Positions 34,023-47,024 of a stretch of 64,000 bases of DNA are shown piece after piece (the first letter of the stretch is position 1; each line of letters opens with the position of its first letter). Made by a program: the position numbers and the translations under genes. A model generated the notes under the pieces. That model searched no databases, had not been told where the DNA came from, and was given only the letters and a program-made list of their open reading frames with translations. The stretch comes from Pyrrhosoma nymphula (lineage: Eukaryota; Arthropoda; Insecta; Odonata; Coenagrionidae). The stretch is from positions 14,420,699-14,484,698 of the forward strand of contig OY754336.1 in NCBI GenBank assembly GCA_963573305.1. The letters run 5' to 3'.

Positions 34023-36661
34023 CATTCCCGCGGCATTTAGTTTACAATCGTTCTTACCCTGGAACATCCAAAGTTCACTACCACACAATGAAGTGGAAAA
34101 TATTTTGGATACCGCGTGTTTTGCTTACATATACGACTAATTATAAAATGGAATTTCGCTGTTATTGTGTTTTGGGAAACTTTTGACCATTGCAGTACAA
34201 GGTAAACATGTACTGGCAATATGCTTGGCTCGGGAGTTTCCTATCTTGCTGCTGCATTTTATTGGCACAATGGAGCTGATGCATCAAATTTTCATGCGTT
34301 ACACCTGCAAAATTTAGAACGAAAACACTTGATGCGGAAATTTTAAAAGAGCAAAGGGAATTAGGAGAGTAATTTTGAGCTTCACTGAACTCGTTAGAGC
34401 TAAAATTCCTCATGGCTAAGCAAAGTTCGCAGATTATAGCTTTTTGTGCATGTGTATGGGATATCACTGAAATCTGCATGCGAAGAGCCATGAATTGACG
34501 ATGAAAATGTCTTTTTGAGGTATTAGAAATGCCCTATTTATAGGAAAAAGGCACTGATTTTTATAATTTGGAAATAGGAGAATGAACGACCGATAATAAT
34601 TTGCGTGATCAGGTGAGAACATTCAAGGAAGGCAAGAATTTTATCTAAATGATATCGACGCATATGTACTTATGCATATTTTTTTTAAATTGTTTGGAAA
34701 TCTCTTGAGTATTTTTTCCTTAAATATTAAAAGTAGTGGAGGAATGTAGTTCATTGTTGTCCTGACATATTATTTTAGAGAAGAGAAAAAAATCATGTAA
34801 TTATTTTTGTTCCAAGTATGCTCCACTTATTGACAAATCTGTGTGTTCACGTCACATGCTCTTCTACACATTTTTTTACAAATGCTCAATAAATTATTTT
34901 TGTGTATTGCTAACCCCCCTGAGACGTTCTTTGCGTGTATTTTTTGTTTATGTAGCTTTCTGTTCCATTTTTTGAGCTCATTGAAGGGCTATAGACAAAA
35001 TGGGACAGAGAAAAATTATAATTTTAGATGTTTACATTTCATATCCCATTCTTACTTCGGCAAAAATATTTGTTCAGAACAAGTTTTATTTTCTCGAACA
35101 TTTTAACAAATATTGTAGAGCCCTACCAATGCCGTAATTCGGCGAATGTCATCGTACCAAAACTTCTGTGTCAAAGATAAATTATTTCAATGAGAAAAAA
35201 TCTTCATTCAACACATCATCCGTAAGTTAATTAAAAAAAATAAATTTGAGTAGTATTGTTGCTTTTTTACAAAACAAAAGAATTTGGGTCTCCATTATAC
35301 CTAATCTCTGCTTTAGGATTTTGCAGCGCTCCATTTAAATCGTTATCAATCTTGATTCTGTCCGATTAATACTGCTTTGTACTGTTATCAAATATGATAA
35401 TGTAGTTTTCCAGTTGAATTGAGTTTCCTTATTGCATCAATTGTATACTTATAGAAGGCCAACTTATACCTTATTCACCTATTTAATTTTTAAGCGAACA
35501 TATTTTTGCACAAAAATAAGAATAATACAAATGATCACGTTAGCTACATTTTTCCAGTAAACTGTTAACCAAGAGACAGCTTAGCTTTCACGATCGTCAG
35601 TTTAACTTTACCGAAGACGAATAACATCCGTTAATGCTTATTTTCATTTTTCTGCGCTTGAGGATATTTCTGAGACTGTGTGAACGGCTAAAGATTTTCT
35701 TATTTTCATTCGCATATTCCTGCTACGATGGAAACACCGACAAGTGGCGGTGGCAGACAGCGCAAAAGTATCTTAGCAGTCGAAGCTCCTTTAAAGTTCC
35801 ATTACTACGATAATATTGTTTCTAGAAAATACATTTCAAACCACACGTGTGCGAAAGTGACCATTTAAAATTAAAAACGGGCCTTCTAACCAATGTCATT
35901 TTTGGATAGTGTATTTGGTCATACCACTTGGCGTGTTTTTGGGCAGTTATTTCCCCGGGATATTACTAACCTTCTTCTCTCTCAACCATTGGCCTTCAAC
36001 CGGTGTTTCGCAATCTAAATCGACGAAAGCCAATGGAAAATTCCTGCTGGTCCGCGAAAAATTTTATCCTAATCATGTGCTGGCTATCGTGTGGCCCACA
36101 CACGGTTCGGACGCTGCATTATGCTGTAGATATATATATCTAAAAATTGTATTTGTCATCGGATTTGAATGGCAAAATATCATCCGCAAATATTAGTACT
36201 TATTCCTTAACCATCAGCTGATCCACGAAATATGCTTCCAACTTTCGCTGGTCCTCAGAAATAAAAGGGTTGAAGAGCATTGCTGTAAACTACCGTATCC
36301 TTAACTTAAAAATCAATGGGAAATAATCCCAACGATTTAATATTATTTTCAGTTGCTGCGAGTACGACTGTTGCTGATTATTTTGGATTCACCGCATAGT
36401 TGTAATTTTCCACCTATAAGTACAACAGTAGAATTCTGCAATACTATATGCCATCAGTATGTATCAGTTTCACCGTATTACACCTGAATTAATGATAATA
36501 ACCGATAATGTTCGAACTCAGTAAGTCAATCTCGAACTTGGAAGTGGAACTTCCGCTGTGGCTTGTTAATTTGCTGAAGTTAATTATTACGGAGCAGCTG
36601 CGTGTGTCGAAGTTCATATGACGACATTTTCCCCTCCTTTACAGGAGCGTTATACTTCGAC
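34023..36661. other. Unannotated stretch, ~2.6 kb
   Basis: AT-rich, with no recognised gene or repeat. Open frames at 34162-34491, 34843-35106 and 35909-36196 show no domain. Confidence 0.5.
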
Positions 36662-36692
36662 CTGAAGACGCCTCCTGTGACGGAGGAGAAAC
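36662..36692 (+). other. CTGAAGA-stem-GAAAC motif
   Basis: CTGAAGA, CG, then CCTCC and GGAGG pairing around the loop TGTGAC, then an A, then GAAAC. A good stem; the same layout as the motif beside the Penelope 3' end at 4800. Confidence 0.4.
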
Positions 36693-36922
36693 TGTCGTCA
36701 AAAAAACATTGACACGCGCTGCTGCTCTGGAGGAATGAGCTCCAGCAAATGAATTTCGAACTGTTTTCTTAGGAAACTCTATAATTATATATTGTGCAAG
36801 GATGCCGGCCAGTGTATTTAATATAGTCACTGTGTATGGATGGGTTCAAAGGAATAAGGCACATAGATGGATTGAGGAGAGAATTAAAGTCACTTGGTGT
36901 CAGAGAGACTCAGTGTTATTCA

Positions 36923-37350
36923 TCTACATTGCGAAATACCATGCAAGCCATCTCCAGGGTTTGTGACGCGGGCTGATTCCACACTTCGAATGCAATACTC
37001 GTGCCAGGTCTAGGTCAAGTCCCGCACGCTCCCCCGGACGCCAGGCGGAGACCAGAAAGCACTCAGAACAACTATTGAGGGTCAAACCAGAAATTGGGAG
37101 AGTGCTACGTTGGCTATGTTGTGGTATAAGGGTTAGAATACTACTACTGATTAGTATTTCTATTACTAATGCTTCATAAAAGCTACGGCATAACAATTCA
37201 TGCAGAAAATAAAATCATACGAGACATTTCAAGCGAGATGAGGCGATAGTAATAATGGTAAGTTATTAAACACAAGTACAAAATCTAGTCTACCAAGCAG
37301 CATTCAGTCTCGTTGTCGTACCTCTAAAGTCATGCTGGCATGCAAAAATT
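36923..37350 (-). repeat. Dispersed ~430 bp repeat, copy C
   Basis: Third copy of the family, same orientation as 31268-31710. Plus strand begins TCTACATTGCGAAATACCAT and contains GGCTGATTCCACACTTCG; the distal part includes TCAGTCTCGTTGTCGTACCT and ends near CATGCTGGCATGCAAAAATT. Confidence 0.7.
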
Positions 37351-40030
37351 ATGACGAAGTTACATACACGTTCAATTATTTAGTGTTCCATGCAGACATT
37401 GAAACCTGAAAAAATAAACCTACCTATCCTTAACCACTTAACCATTATTGAAATCTTCGATCACAGATGTTGCGGTCCTTGATTGTGCATGGAAAAAATG
37501 ACATTTTAAAGCTGTAACATTCAACAGTACGATAGGACACACAAGGCAATGCTCTTCAACAATCCTGGGCACATACAGAAATATGTTACTCCTGAACTGG
37601 CAGCATGTACCTCCAACTTACACATGCTCATTGCATCCGTTTCGCCGCGTCAAATAGTGTCATGCAACTCCAGCCACCAATCACCAAGTATATTCCTCCG
37701 TCGTCATCCCAGCTGGTGCTAAATTCAATCCTTCTCCCTACAGTATTTTTGACTTCGCGGGCCCTGTTGAACCAGATAGCTAAAGAACTTAAATAATTAT
37801 TGAAGAGAACTTTCACAAATCTTTCATGGTGTTTTTGTCTCCTGGATGCTAAATTATTGCTCTAATCGCATCACCCTCTCCAGGAAAAAAGGTGAACAAT
37901 ATGGTGACTGGAAGGTGTATTCGAGGAGCGCTAGAGCTCTTTGTCGCATAACGACGTGTTTGCCATCCATTTGCGCCTGCCTTCTTGAGGCACGCTCTGG
38001 CAATGGAGCATTGCGCTGCCCCTGAGAGGAAATAAAACGCCTCCCTCCTCTTCCGTTAAGGCCCCGCTCCCAACTCTTCCTACCGCCCCTACGACATCCC
38101 TCCTCCTCCTGCAGTCTCCATCTACCCATGCCTTATTACGATCCCACACTAGCTTAAGAAGGTTCCCTTCACGACTGCGTAAGTGAAAACGAATGACAAG
38201 TCCTACTATTTGATTTCTGTCGTTTAAAAAGGGGTGCTTGTACTAGTTCCATGTTTTAACCGCCGGAAAGCTAGTGTATCATGGTGAAAATTCTAATAAT
38301 TATGACAAATATATATTTTAATGAAAATTTTGTCCATCCCAGTACAAATATATATTTAAATGAAATTTTTTTCCAGCCCGAGGTGCCTACGGTTGCGCCA
38401 TATCTATTAAACTATCGTATTTTAATTTAAGTAATTGGATTGAAATACTAATAATTTTGATAAAGTGATGATTCATTTTATTGCCATAAGACGTGCTGTC
38501 AAAAATCCGCTTCTTGCTTCTTTTTTCGGCTCAAACAGTATTTGAACAGAAAAATTAATTTTTCCTCTTTCTACGATTTCCTATTACAGGGGTGCTGTTC
38601 AAAATTACTGATTAACATCTTCCGGATTCTCCATAACCTTCGAGTTAATAGTAGGTACCGTATTAAACCGAAGGGGGGCACTCCAGTAGTAATAAAAAAT
38701 TGTCTCCGTAGGGCACCCTCCGCCCCCATCCCTTGCGAACGCTAGTTATAAAATTAGGAATATGATAATATTTGGGCGAAAATGAATGTCTCATTTCCAA
38801 ATGTCAAAATAATAAGAATCTACGATACCAAACGATTGCGAAACAGTTGCAATGATACTTTTGTGTTATTTTAATACCGCCACTGCTCTGAAGTTACCAT
38901 ATTGACGTTCGAATAAACGAAATAAAATCGTTTTTTACGGCGGCTTCTTTTTTGCCTATTACGGTCTGTCGTAAAAAATTAAACTCTTCCGCTCGAACCC
39001 GTGTCCCTCTCTTGGGATTTCCCTTGTTTTCTCCTAATCACTCATAGAGTAGTACTATCATGAAAAATATGGCATTCGTAGATCACCGGCGACGAAATTC
39101 GGTTCACCAGCAACGAAAGTGACGTGCAACTTAAAGTTCCAAGAAAATACTAACATTATGATTGTACATATAATATAAGCGATAACTGCACGCTTCAGCC
39201 GGCTTCGTCTGGCGATTTCCCAGCGAAGCCCGCGGAAGGGTCGGCGGAAGCTCGCGCTTGAGAATAATTTTATCATAGTCTATCGAAAACAAGAATTTAA
39301 TATAAAAAATGCAACTGACTGAAAAATAACGTAATAATAACCATAACATAAAAAGTAATTTGCATACATTCTTGAAAGTCTTTCCACTACTCTATTAAAA
39401 TACGAAATCCACTACTTGAAAGTCTATTTTTTTAAATAATTTTATATTTCTCTAATTCAAAGTGCACATACACCTAAGCATACAAAGAAATGCTCTCTCT
39501 TATTGTACGTTTAGATGTATTCAGGAATACTCTACGTGCATTGCACAATTTATAGCTACCTGCTAGTAATGCACCGAGTACTAGATCATTACCTAAATTG
39601 TCTTTTCTCCCCATTTAACGTATAGAATAGATCATTTGTGGAAACTGATTGCGAATATAGCCGGAAAAAAAACGAGAAAAACTCTGTGATTTTGTTTCTG
39701 CACTTGGGTGGCCACCCTGCTATGAGGAAACCTATTTTTAAATTTAATTTGTGAAATAATAGTATTAAATGATAGGATATTTTTACAGTTAGATTATGGA
39801 GGGACTTTTTTCTATTTAACTTAAACGAATGGGAAAAATGACGTTGCTGACATTTTACTGTGAAACATCCATAAGATTCCGCACAAACCTTCGTTCCTCT
39901 GAAATATGCGAGCCTCGTTCTGAAAAGAAATCATTCGCCTGAATTGGGGTTCTATCTCAGTTTCCCAATTACGCGCCCCGTCTTTTTAATCAATTAAGCT
40001 ACTTAGGCATCTTGAAACTGAAAGTTAGAT
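37351..40030. other. Unannotated stretch with a 39-bp tandem duplication
   Basis: Nothing coding recognised. A 39-bp diverged tandem pair beginning ACAAATATATATTT lies at 38305-38382. 37860-38150 is GC-richer with short overlapping frames only. Confidence 0.5.
38305..38382 (+). repeat. 39-bp tandem duplication
   Basis: Two copies starting ACAAATATATATTT at 38305 and 38344 with a few substitutions. Confidence 0.65.
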
Positions 40031-40600
40031 CTGGATGAGGAAATGAAAATGAGATGTGGCCGTGCTCGAACCGCATTCCAGAACATGAGAAGCTTGCTCT
40101 GCGGCAGGTCACTACGTTTGGAAATAATAAAAGGATTGATCCATTGCTACATCTACGCAATCTTAAGGTATGGTTTAGAAGCTGCCACTTTCAACAAGAA
40201 GCAGTTGGAAAGATTAGAAGCCATGGAGATGTGGTGCCACAGAAAGATGCTTAGGATATCTTGAACCACAAGAACGTTCAACAAGGAAGTACTCGAAATA
40301 TCCAAGTCTGAGAGAACTCTGAACAAGCAGATAAAATACATGAAAATTAAATACTTTGAACACATCATGAGAGGAAAAAGATATGAGATCCTGCAACTTA
40401 TAGCGCAAGGAAAGATCCAGGGTAAAAGGAGTCCGGGAAGAAGAAGAACAGTTAGGGTACAAATTATTAAGGACTGGACTGGTACAACATCCTTTCAGGA
40501 CTGCTCAAAAAAGCCCGAAAACACAATATTTAAAGCCAGTGTGATCGTCTAAGCTCTAGGAAGAGTATGACACATGAAGAAGAAGAAGGCATCCTCGTAT
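40031..40600 (+). pseudogene. LINE reverse transcriptase, C-terminal region and 3' end
   Basis: The plus frame reads CGRARTAFQNMRSLL, LIHCYIYAILRYGLEAATFN, LERLEAMEMWCHRKMLRIS, then a TGA exactly where a conserved Trp (LRISW) is expected. It continues as NKEVLEISKSERTLNKQIKY, HIMRGKRYEILQLI, then GKIQGKRSPGRRR, to a stop near 40552. These are the connector and tail of an RTE/Jockey-like LINE (VxxYGxExW, LExxEMWxxRRMLRISW, TNxEVL, GKRGxGRRR). About 30 bp past the stop the DNA ends in GAAGAAGAAGAA, typical of a short-repeat LINE 3' terminus. 5'-truncated, with at least one nonsense mutation. Confidence 0.88.
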
Positions 40601-41460
40601 GAAGTGAATCACATGGAGGCTTTCACAGAACTAATGTTATCACGCGGCAGAATGCATATAATGCTACAAATCATTCGTATTCTTGCGCATGGCGACGTAG
40701 TTCACGAGATTGAAGCCTAATCAAAACACATGGGTCCACCGCAACATGACTTCAATGTCATTTTATTTTTATCATGGCTACTTACAGAAAAGCATGTCCT
40801 TTGAGTGGAACATAAGGTAAAATAATATTTATGAATCTAATTTTGCGAAAAACGTTTTAGGAGAATCGAATTTCCTCAGAAAATGAAATGGTAAAAAAAT
40901 CAAGCAAATTAACTCACAAATAATGCGTAATAGTTTTCATCAAAACTTATATTCTTCGATATATCTGCATATTCAGTGCTTTATTTTTTTCCTATAATAG
41001 TCAAGGCAAATCATCCTTGAAAGCTGTATATTTTTAACAATACTAACTAAAAGATGGAATTTATTATCTGTTGTGACTCACGCATTCGCGGTAGAACCTC
41101 CTTAACCTTTGAAAATATTATATCCTTGTACTTTACACGTGAGTCACCCGATGAGGATATAAAGAATGTACGAAATATGCTGAAGAAATAATTCGCCTGA
41201 AAAGGGAAAGAATTATGTAGCTGGTCAAATCACTCCACGCTGATTCGATGGTATGAATCTCAGTCCGGACGAATGCTTTCCCAAGCATTGTCAGTTTTAA
41301 AAATTCAGGCATCTCCTGAGTGGGTGACTGTAGCTACCTTTGGCGCTTTAAATCAATTTTATTTCCCCAAAAACGTATTACTCAGTTGGTTTCAATTTTC
41401 TTTGCGTGAATCAATTTCTTTTTTGATCGCAATTTTTGCCAATGACGGCCACTTAAACGC
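40601..41460. other. Unannotated AT-rich stretch
   Basis: No recognised feature. Confidence 0.5.
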
Positions 41461-41469
41461 ACTTTGGTT

Positions 41470-41600
41470 TATACACACAGCGTTGGTTGGGTCGGTTGGA
41501 CGGTGAACAGCCATCCAGGATGGATTTGAACCCGCGACCTCAGGTTAGGAGGCGAATAGATTACCCCACCGACGCGACGACGAGGCGGGCAATGCTGGTA
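41470..41600 (-). mobile_element. tRNA-headed SINE, family 2
   Basis: Minus strand: A-box-like GGTGGGGTAATCTATTCGCC (41550-41570), then B box GGGTTCAAATCC (41522-41533), then CTGGATGGCTGTTCACCGTC. Shares the B box and downstream block with the SINE at 12000-12200. Confidence 0.6.
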
Positions 41601-41979
41601 AATGGACTCGGGGTGAATTCTGGGGAGTGAAGTACGAATCCCAGTCCATTCGAGTGAGATATTTGTAGCTTTGTTGAAGTTAGCGCGTGATCGGAACAAA
41701 TGATCGCACTTAAGCGCTCATCAACGAAGTTGCGCCGACGTGCGTCGGCGAAACGTACGGTGAAATTCCGGTGGACCGTATTCCGTAGATATGCAACTTT
41801 CATGGACGAAAGTGTTGTACATAAGGAACGAATGCATTGAAGCTATATGCTTATAAAGGTACGCTTGTTAGCTCACGTAAATTAAAATTTTTATGCTATC
41901 CATGTTTGACGCCTTCACTAAGAATCAATTTTGAAACAACAACCTGAAATGCGAGTTTCGAAGTCCTTTTTTTTATCAA

Positions 41980-42308
41980 GTGCATTTCATTGGAGATATT
42001 TTGCAACTTTTTGGATCATCATCTTCAGAAGTCATCAAGCCGAAGATTAGTTTGCTGCAGTTCTCCAATCCACTCCCCTCCTCATCCAACCGCTTCATTC
42101 CCACAGATTTATTGATTTTGATGGACTTCATTATTAGCCTAAAGTATTCCCTTCTTGGTCTACCTCTTTAATTTTTTCCATTTATTTCACCGAACATATT
42201 GTTTTGAATAGAATAATTTGTTGCAAAATGTCCTTTAAATTTGACTCTACTTCTTCTTCTCAGAGTTTTCATTATGTCTCTCCTGACTTTGCTTGTCCAA
42301 CTTTCTGG
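41980..42308 (-). pseudogene. LINE reverse transcriptase, C-terminal fragment
   Basis: The minus frame reads ESWTSKVRRDIMKTLRRRSR, FKGHFATNY, FGEINGKN, a TAA in place of a sense codon, then RGRPRREYFRLIMKSI and MKRLDEEGSGLENC. This matches the RTE/Jockey-like tail (WTxKxxxxxxLxxxxRR, GHxxR, EGKIxGKRGRGRPRKEY, MKxLAxDRxxW). The frame is open for about 110 codons apart from the single stop. Only the extreme C-terminus is present. It lies in the opposite orientation to the LINE fragment 1.4 kb upstream, so the two are separate insertions. Confidence 0.82.
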
Positions 42309-43849
42309 ATCTTCGTCAAAACATGGATTCTGTTTCCAACCAATACGATTTCGAAAAATTCGGGTGTAAACAATGGAAAACTCATCGATTGCACATTATG
42401 CAACTGCGCTGCTGTATTACGATGTATGCAGTGAACTAGATCGAATGAAATACGTCCTATTTTAATGGTTAAGATCGCACACTCGTGTGACCATTCCGTG
42501 GGTGACATCCGATAAAGTTGCAATGATTTAAATCTACTCTCCTCCCCAAAAACCTACTTTCCCGCTCTTCTTATCCTAGTTTTTCCCATTGCCTTGTCTC
42601 CTCCTCCTACTCTTCTTCGTTTAATGTTGGTAGTTTGAGCGAGATATATACCTAGTCATAACGGAAACCATATTCGAATTTATTTTTTAATTTCAGCATC
42701 TGTAACAATTATGAAGTAAATATTGTAACATTAGTGGTGCAAAAATATAGTTATTTATGACAAAAATTCTCAGTAATTAAAAAAAAATTAAGTCTCTAAC
42801 TTGACTAATTTTTTCATGCCATACGGCTAAAAAGCCTTCAAAACAGCAGGTTTTTTGCGATTCTGTAAAAGTTACAGCGGTGACTAACATTAATTTTTAT
42901 AAATAGTTGAGAAAACATGCAAACTACACATCGTTAGTTTTTTGACGAAATCTATTTGTTATAAATTCCTATTTTTTTCAATATTCTCCCTCTGGAGCGC
43001 GCAGCCGTGATTTATCCTATGTAAAACAGCTTGTATTTTCGGGCAAATTGCTCGAAAAGTAGTTCGGCTAGGGGTTAATATTTTGAAGTCACTGGAGAGA
43101 TGGGAGTTTTTTCTTTAAAATGAGGTCAAATTCATCAAACTCTCGGTGAAGTGATTTTTCGCACAAACTACCTTAGTTTAATAACCCTAGCCCATTGCCT
43201 TCCTTCATTTCTTCTCTCCAGGGCTAATAGCTCTTACTACTCGTTTCGGAGCATCCAGACAAATTGAGGGGATGGCTCTTAGGTTGTGGGAGTGGAATAG
43301 GGAAAGGCTTCACGGCTCTCCGATTTTTCCCCTCCCTCCCACCCTCCCGTCACATTCGGCCGAGAGAGAGATGAGAAGGAACCGTTTCATTATAGGAATA
43401 ACCAATTATTCCGAGTGCTTGGCTCGTTGGCAAACGCAAAATGGTGTCTCTTTTACGATGAGGGTATAAATCTGTGCGATTTTCTGGCGTGCAGGCGGCT
43501 TAAAGTTTGGGTAGTCGTAGAGAGATAATACAGTCGGTTTCAGTGTTTCCTAGTTTTTATTTTCGTAGAGGTGACACACTTTGTGGTTTAATGTGCAAAT
43601 ACCAATCCGCAGAATTGAACGCCGGAAGTTTCACTCAGATCCAAACACTGAGACAGTCGGTAGTTTCACAAGTGAGGTGGTTCCAGCAGTCTTGCTTTCC
43701 TCGCTTATCTCTCATTATAGCTGCTGGAAATCATCCTTTCCAGTTTGTTGATATGCTTCAGAGCCATACGTTAATTAGGTAAATGCCTCCTCAGTTTAGT
43801 TTCCATATTTTTTGTCTTCGTTCGCACTCGCTGAAGGTTGTAATAAGCC
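42309..43849. other. Unannotated stretch
   Basis: No gene recognised. 43190-43460 is a GC-richer unique-looking patch with pyrimidine and purine runs. Confidence 0.45.
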
Positions 43850-44135
43850 ACGATGCTAGGGTTGATGAAGTAGCTACAGTACTGGCTTCTCATCCCCAGG
43901 GACCTGGTTCGAATCTCGGAGTGGCAGAGATTTTTCAGCAGAATCCCGATCCCAAGTTGGGTGCTAGGTGGAGAGTAGTTCAATTGTTGAGCTGTGTCTG
44001 TTGGATGGGACGTTAAACTGTGATCCTCATGCCACCTTTCGTTAAGATTAGGCTAATGCTAACACCAAATTTCCCTCCTCACTGGCAAGGATGACCTCAT
44101 ATGTCGACCGCCGCCACCAAATAACCAACCAACAA
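43850..44135 (+). mobile_element. tRNA-headed SINE, family 1 (best copy)
   Basis: A-box-like GTAGCTACAGTACTGGC near 43870, B box CCTGGTTCGAATCTCGG near 43903, then a body with TTGGATGGGACGTTAAACTG near 44001, a pyrimidine-rich section and the GATGACCTCATATGTCGACC end followed by a short (CCAA)n-like tail. It lacks a proper acceptor stem, so it is a SINE and not a tRNA gene. Confidence 0.65.
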
Positions 44136-44453
44136 GCATCAATACTCTACAGTGATAGCATATTTTGGTCGCCATAGGCTAAGTTAATTATTTTCATATG
44201 ATGGAGATATATTGATAGGAATATGTAAACACAAATTTAGTAAAAATATTAACTTGCATGTATTTAAGTTAAAATGTGATTATCGGTGGTCGTCAGTACT
44301 ATCTTTTCTGTATAATTCTTCTGTACGTGTGTATGTCACTGAACACCTCCTAAACGGCTGGACCGATTTTGATTAAATTTATGTGTGGGCTTGAGTAGGT
44401 CCCTGGATGGTTTAGATTCACAATTGGACCCGGTAGGTGGCGCTGCGGTCGGG

Positions 44454-44459
44454 TTCTAG
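44454..44459. repeat. Target-site duplication, left of P-type element
   Basis: TTCTAG, matched by TTCTAG at 47637-47642. Six bases rather than the eight usual for P elements. Confidence 0.65.
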
Positions 44460-44490
44460 CTAAAGCGCTTGATCTTAAAGTACGGTCAAC
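44460..44490 (+). repeat. P-type terminal inverted repeat, left
   Basis: 31 bp, complementary to 47606-47636 with two mismatches (positions 8 and 15). Confidence 0.85.
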
Positions 44491-45480
44491 CTTGCGCATC
44501 TAGCCATGGTAGGCCTTTTTTTACATGGGAGAGATAGGGACTAAACATGTTTTCACGAGATAAAAATTAATTAACTATATTTCATCGAATTTGAGCCATG
44601 ATAACTTGTGAATGATTAAATTGCCTGTAATACTATATCATTTTCATATTAAGTTCATCCTCCAAAATGCGGGAGTCGGCCTGTATAATACGAGCCCAGC
44701 AGACGCCTCAAACGGCAGCAGACGACGCCGTCTGCGATATAAGTGGAACGTCGCGATATTTTCCCCGCTCGTAAAGTGACTTCTCGTTGATAACAGGCGG
44801 AATGACACTTTAAAATGTTATAATAATACAGAAATATTAGCTTAATTGTCAATTAGGTATCAAAATCGACTAGGTATAGAATATTTCTCTGCAATAGGAG
44901 TAAAATGTCAAGTCAATTCCTCGACCGTGAAGTGAATCCTCATAGAGAACAGACGGTGACCAACCTTGTATTGTCACTGGAATCTTATTCATTCTCAATT
45001 ATGGTTAATTTCACGTCCAAAACTCCCTAAGATTCCCTGGCACTTCATCTATAGCGAGCGGACATACTTATCACACGGCGACAATAATTGTGAGTGAAAT
45101 AAATTTTGAGATACCTTGGCATCGTTACGGATCGTACTCCGCACCGGAGCGAGACTGTTAACGGCGGCTAAATTTAACATGCTTCAATCTAATTTACGTT
45201 ATGCATTGTCATTGTCAAGTCAAGTGAGCATTTTGACAGGATTTACACGATCAGCACTCCATGTTTAACTGAGGCACTGACCATGAGGCACATCAGGTCA
45301 GGTCAGTACAAATTATATCAAATATATGTAATATAATTATCTAATATAAAATAATATGATAACGTACCGTGAGATATATATGGCAGCGATTAATCATTTC
45401 CACTTTATCTCCAGAGACACAAGTACAGCGGCACTAATTATATAGGAACAATACTTGGTAATGACATCAAGTCGAGTAAA

Positions 45481-45830
45481 TGAAAAGATAACTTTTGAGA
45501 TGGTAAAATTTAATGAATGAAGCATAATGAAACAACTTACATTGCATACGTAGAAAAAAATCATCACCCTTTCACTTGGACTCCACACTCACAATTTATG
45601 ATACTATAAAATAACACAATAATCCCTGCCAAGGACAAATTAAATTGCGTATTGCTAATTAGTCATTACCTGCCTTAACCGCAAACGGATTAGTTATTTC
45701 AACAAAATCACATTCGACACAACAATTTAATGAAATAAAAAGATGAAATTTTGGGTGGCAACATTCACTGAATGAAGAATAATAAAACACTACACTGTTT
45801 ATCCCTTCACTGGGACGTAAACAACCACAC
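45481..45830. repeat. Diverged direct repeats inside the P-type element
   Basis: 45481-45597 and 45732-45830 share TGAATGAAG..TAAT.AAAC and a TTCACT.GGAC...CCACAC segment. They are in the same orientation, about 250 bp apart. Confidence 0.5.
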
Positions 45831-46331
45831 TTTCAAGACAAGAGCAATTCACTAGTCACTAACTTCACTTCAATTCACATAGATTCCTCATTTTAATTTT
45901 TTCAATAGCAGAAACATTGAACTGATTGCTGTTATGTCTTCTCCAGCACTTACTACGCATTTTTCACACTTTTAATACCATTCCATAATTTAATACCATG
46001 CTAATCATTAAACACAACAAAAATGAATGTAGGTGAAGAAGGGTTAATGCTCGGTTAATAGTTTGCACACTTACTAGTTATCGGATGGTCTTTCTTTGAA
46101 GATGGTCATTAGCTAGGTCTAATTGCCTTGGTATTAATTTGAGAACCTGAATGGTATCGATGATCATTATCACAGCATCTGGACGAATCAGTCAGCATTG
46201 CCATAATTTCATTATGCTTGAGCTTGTTTTCAATAGCACTTGATATGTGACGCAATGTAGTGAGGGGCACACAATGTCATCAGTACAGCAAACATGGCAC
46301 GCAATCCTTTATAGTGAAGCACACAATGTGT

Positions 46332-46559
46332 TTACAACACACAACACAACAAGCACACAAATTTACGGATCTCCCTTTTCAATGACATAAGTTCCCTCCT
46401 TAGTTCCTCAATTTCCTCTGTGACATTCTCCTTAGCAGGGGGTGGAGTGCATCACCTGGTCACTGCATCCCAGGGATATATCCACTCCTGCTGCAGCTGG
46501 TATGCTCGCATCAGCTTGTTCTCCCAGTAACTCCTCTGCAGTTACATCATTGTGAAGAT
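46332..46559 (-). pseudogene. Second part of P-type protein: coiled coil
   Basis: A strong polypyrimidine acceptor (CCTCTCTAG) precedes 46559. The exon then reads DLHNDVTAEELLGEQADASI on the minus strand and continues to a stop at 46432-46434. One frame over, the reading goes on as AKENVTEEIEELRRELMSLK and REIRKF, to a stop at 46332. The heptad-like spacing of leucines and charged residues is a coiled coil, the expected dimerisation region after a THAP domain in P-type proteins. One frameshift separates the two parts. Whether it was caused by decay or is bypassed by splicing cannot be told. Confidence 0.5.
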
Positions 46560-46960
46560 CTAGAGAGGAAACGTTTTAGGAGTTAAACATATATTGAGAT
46601 AAACAAATTATCCAGGAAAAATCAATTTGCACTTAGCTGCATGAAAGCAGCAGTAGACATATGAAAAGAGATGCTTTTGTGGACATGATAAAAAACCCAC
46701 TCTCCTGATTCCTAATGTAATAGTACAACATCCGTTCATAGAGAATCGTTTCTCATTGTGATATTAATAAGATTAGTTGGCGTTACAGAACTAAGGCTCA
46801 CGAGGAAATGTGTCAAGGTGTAAGACAATAAAAATAACAATGCTCTGGAAATTTTCAACTCCTGGTTCGCACTAAAGAGCCGATTATGTAGGGATTCGTG
46901 TGCAATAAGGAGGCATACTTTCGCAAGCAAATCATATTTGAATGGATTGATTACACTCAC

Positions 46961-47024
46961 CACGTAGACGACACCTCATAATTAAGCACGCGGTTTGTAA
47001 ATTCACTTTTATCCACAAATGGTG
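46961..47024 (-). pseudogene. Possible middle exon completing the THAP domain
   Basis: Ends at a good splice donor (CGTG then GTGAGT). In one frame it reads FVDKSEFTNRVLNYEVSS, which fits the HF....F part after the last THAP cysteine. The expected CAT-TTT for His-Phe appears as CCATTT, as if one T were lost, and no AG acceptor is visible directly before it. Treated as a decayed exon; the assignment is an inference. Confidence 0.35.

Noticed and set aside
43870..43925. tRNA gene, from A and B boxes
   Set aside because: No acceptor stem or full cloverleaf, and the body is shared with other dispersed copies, so it is a SINE.
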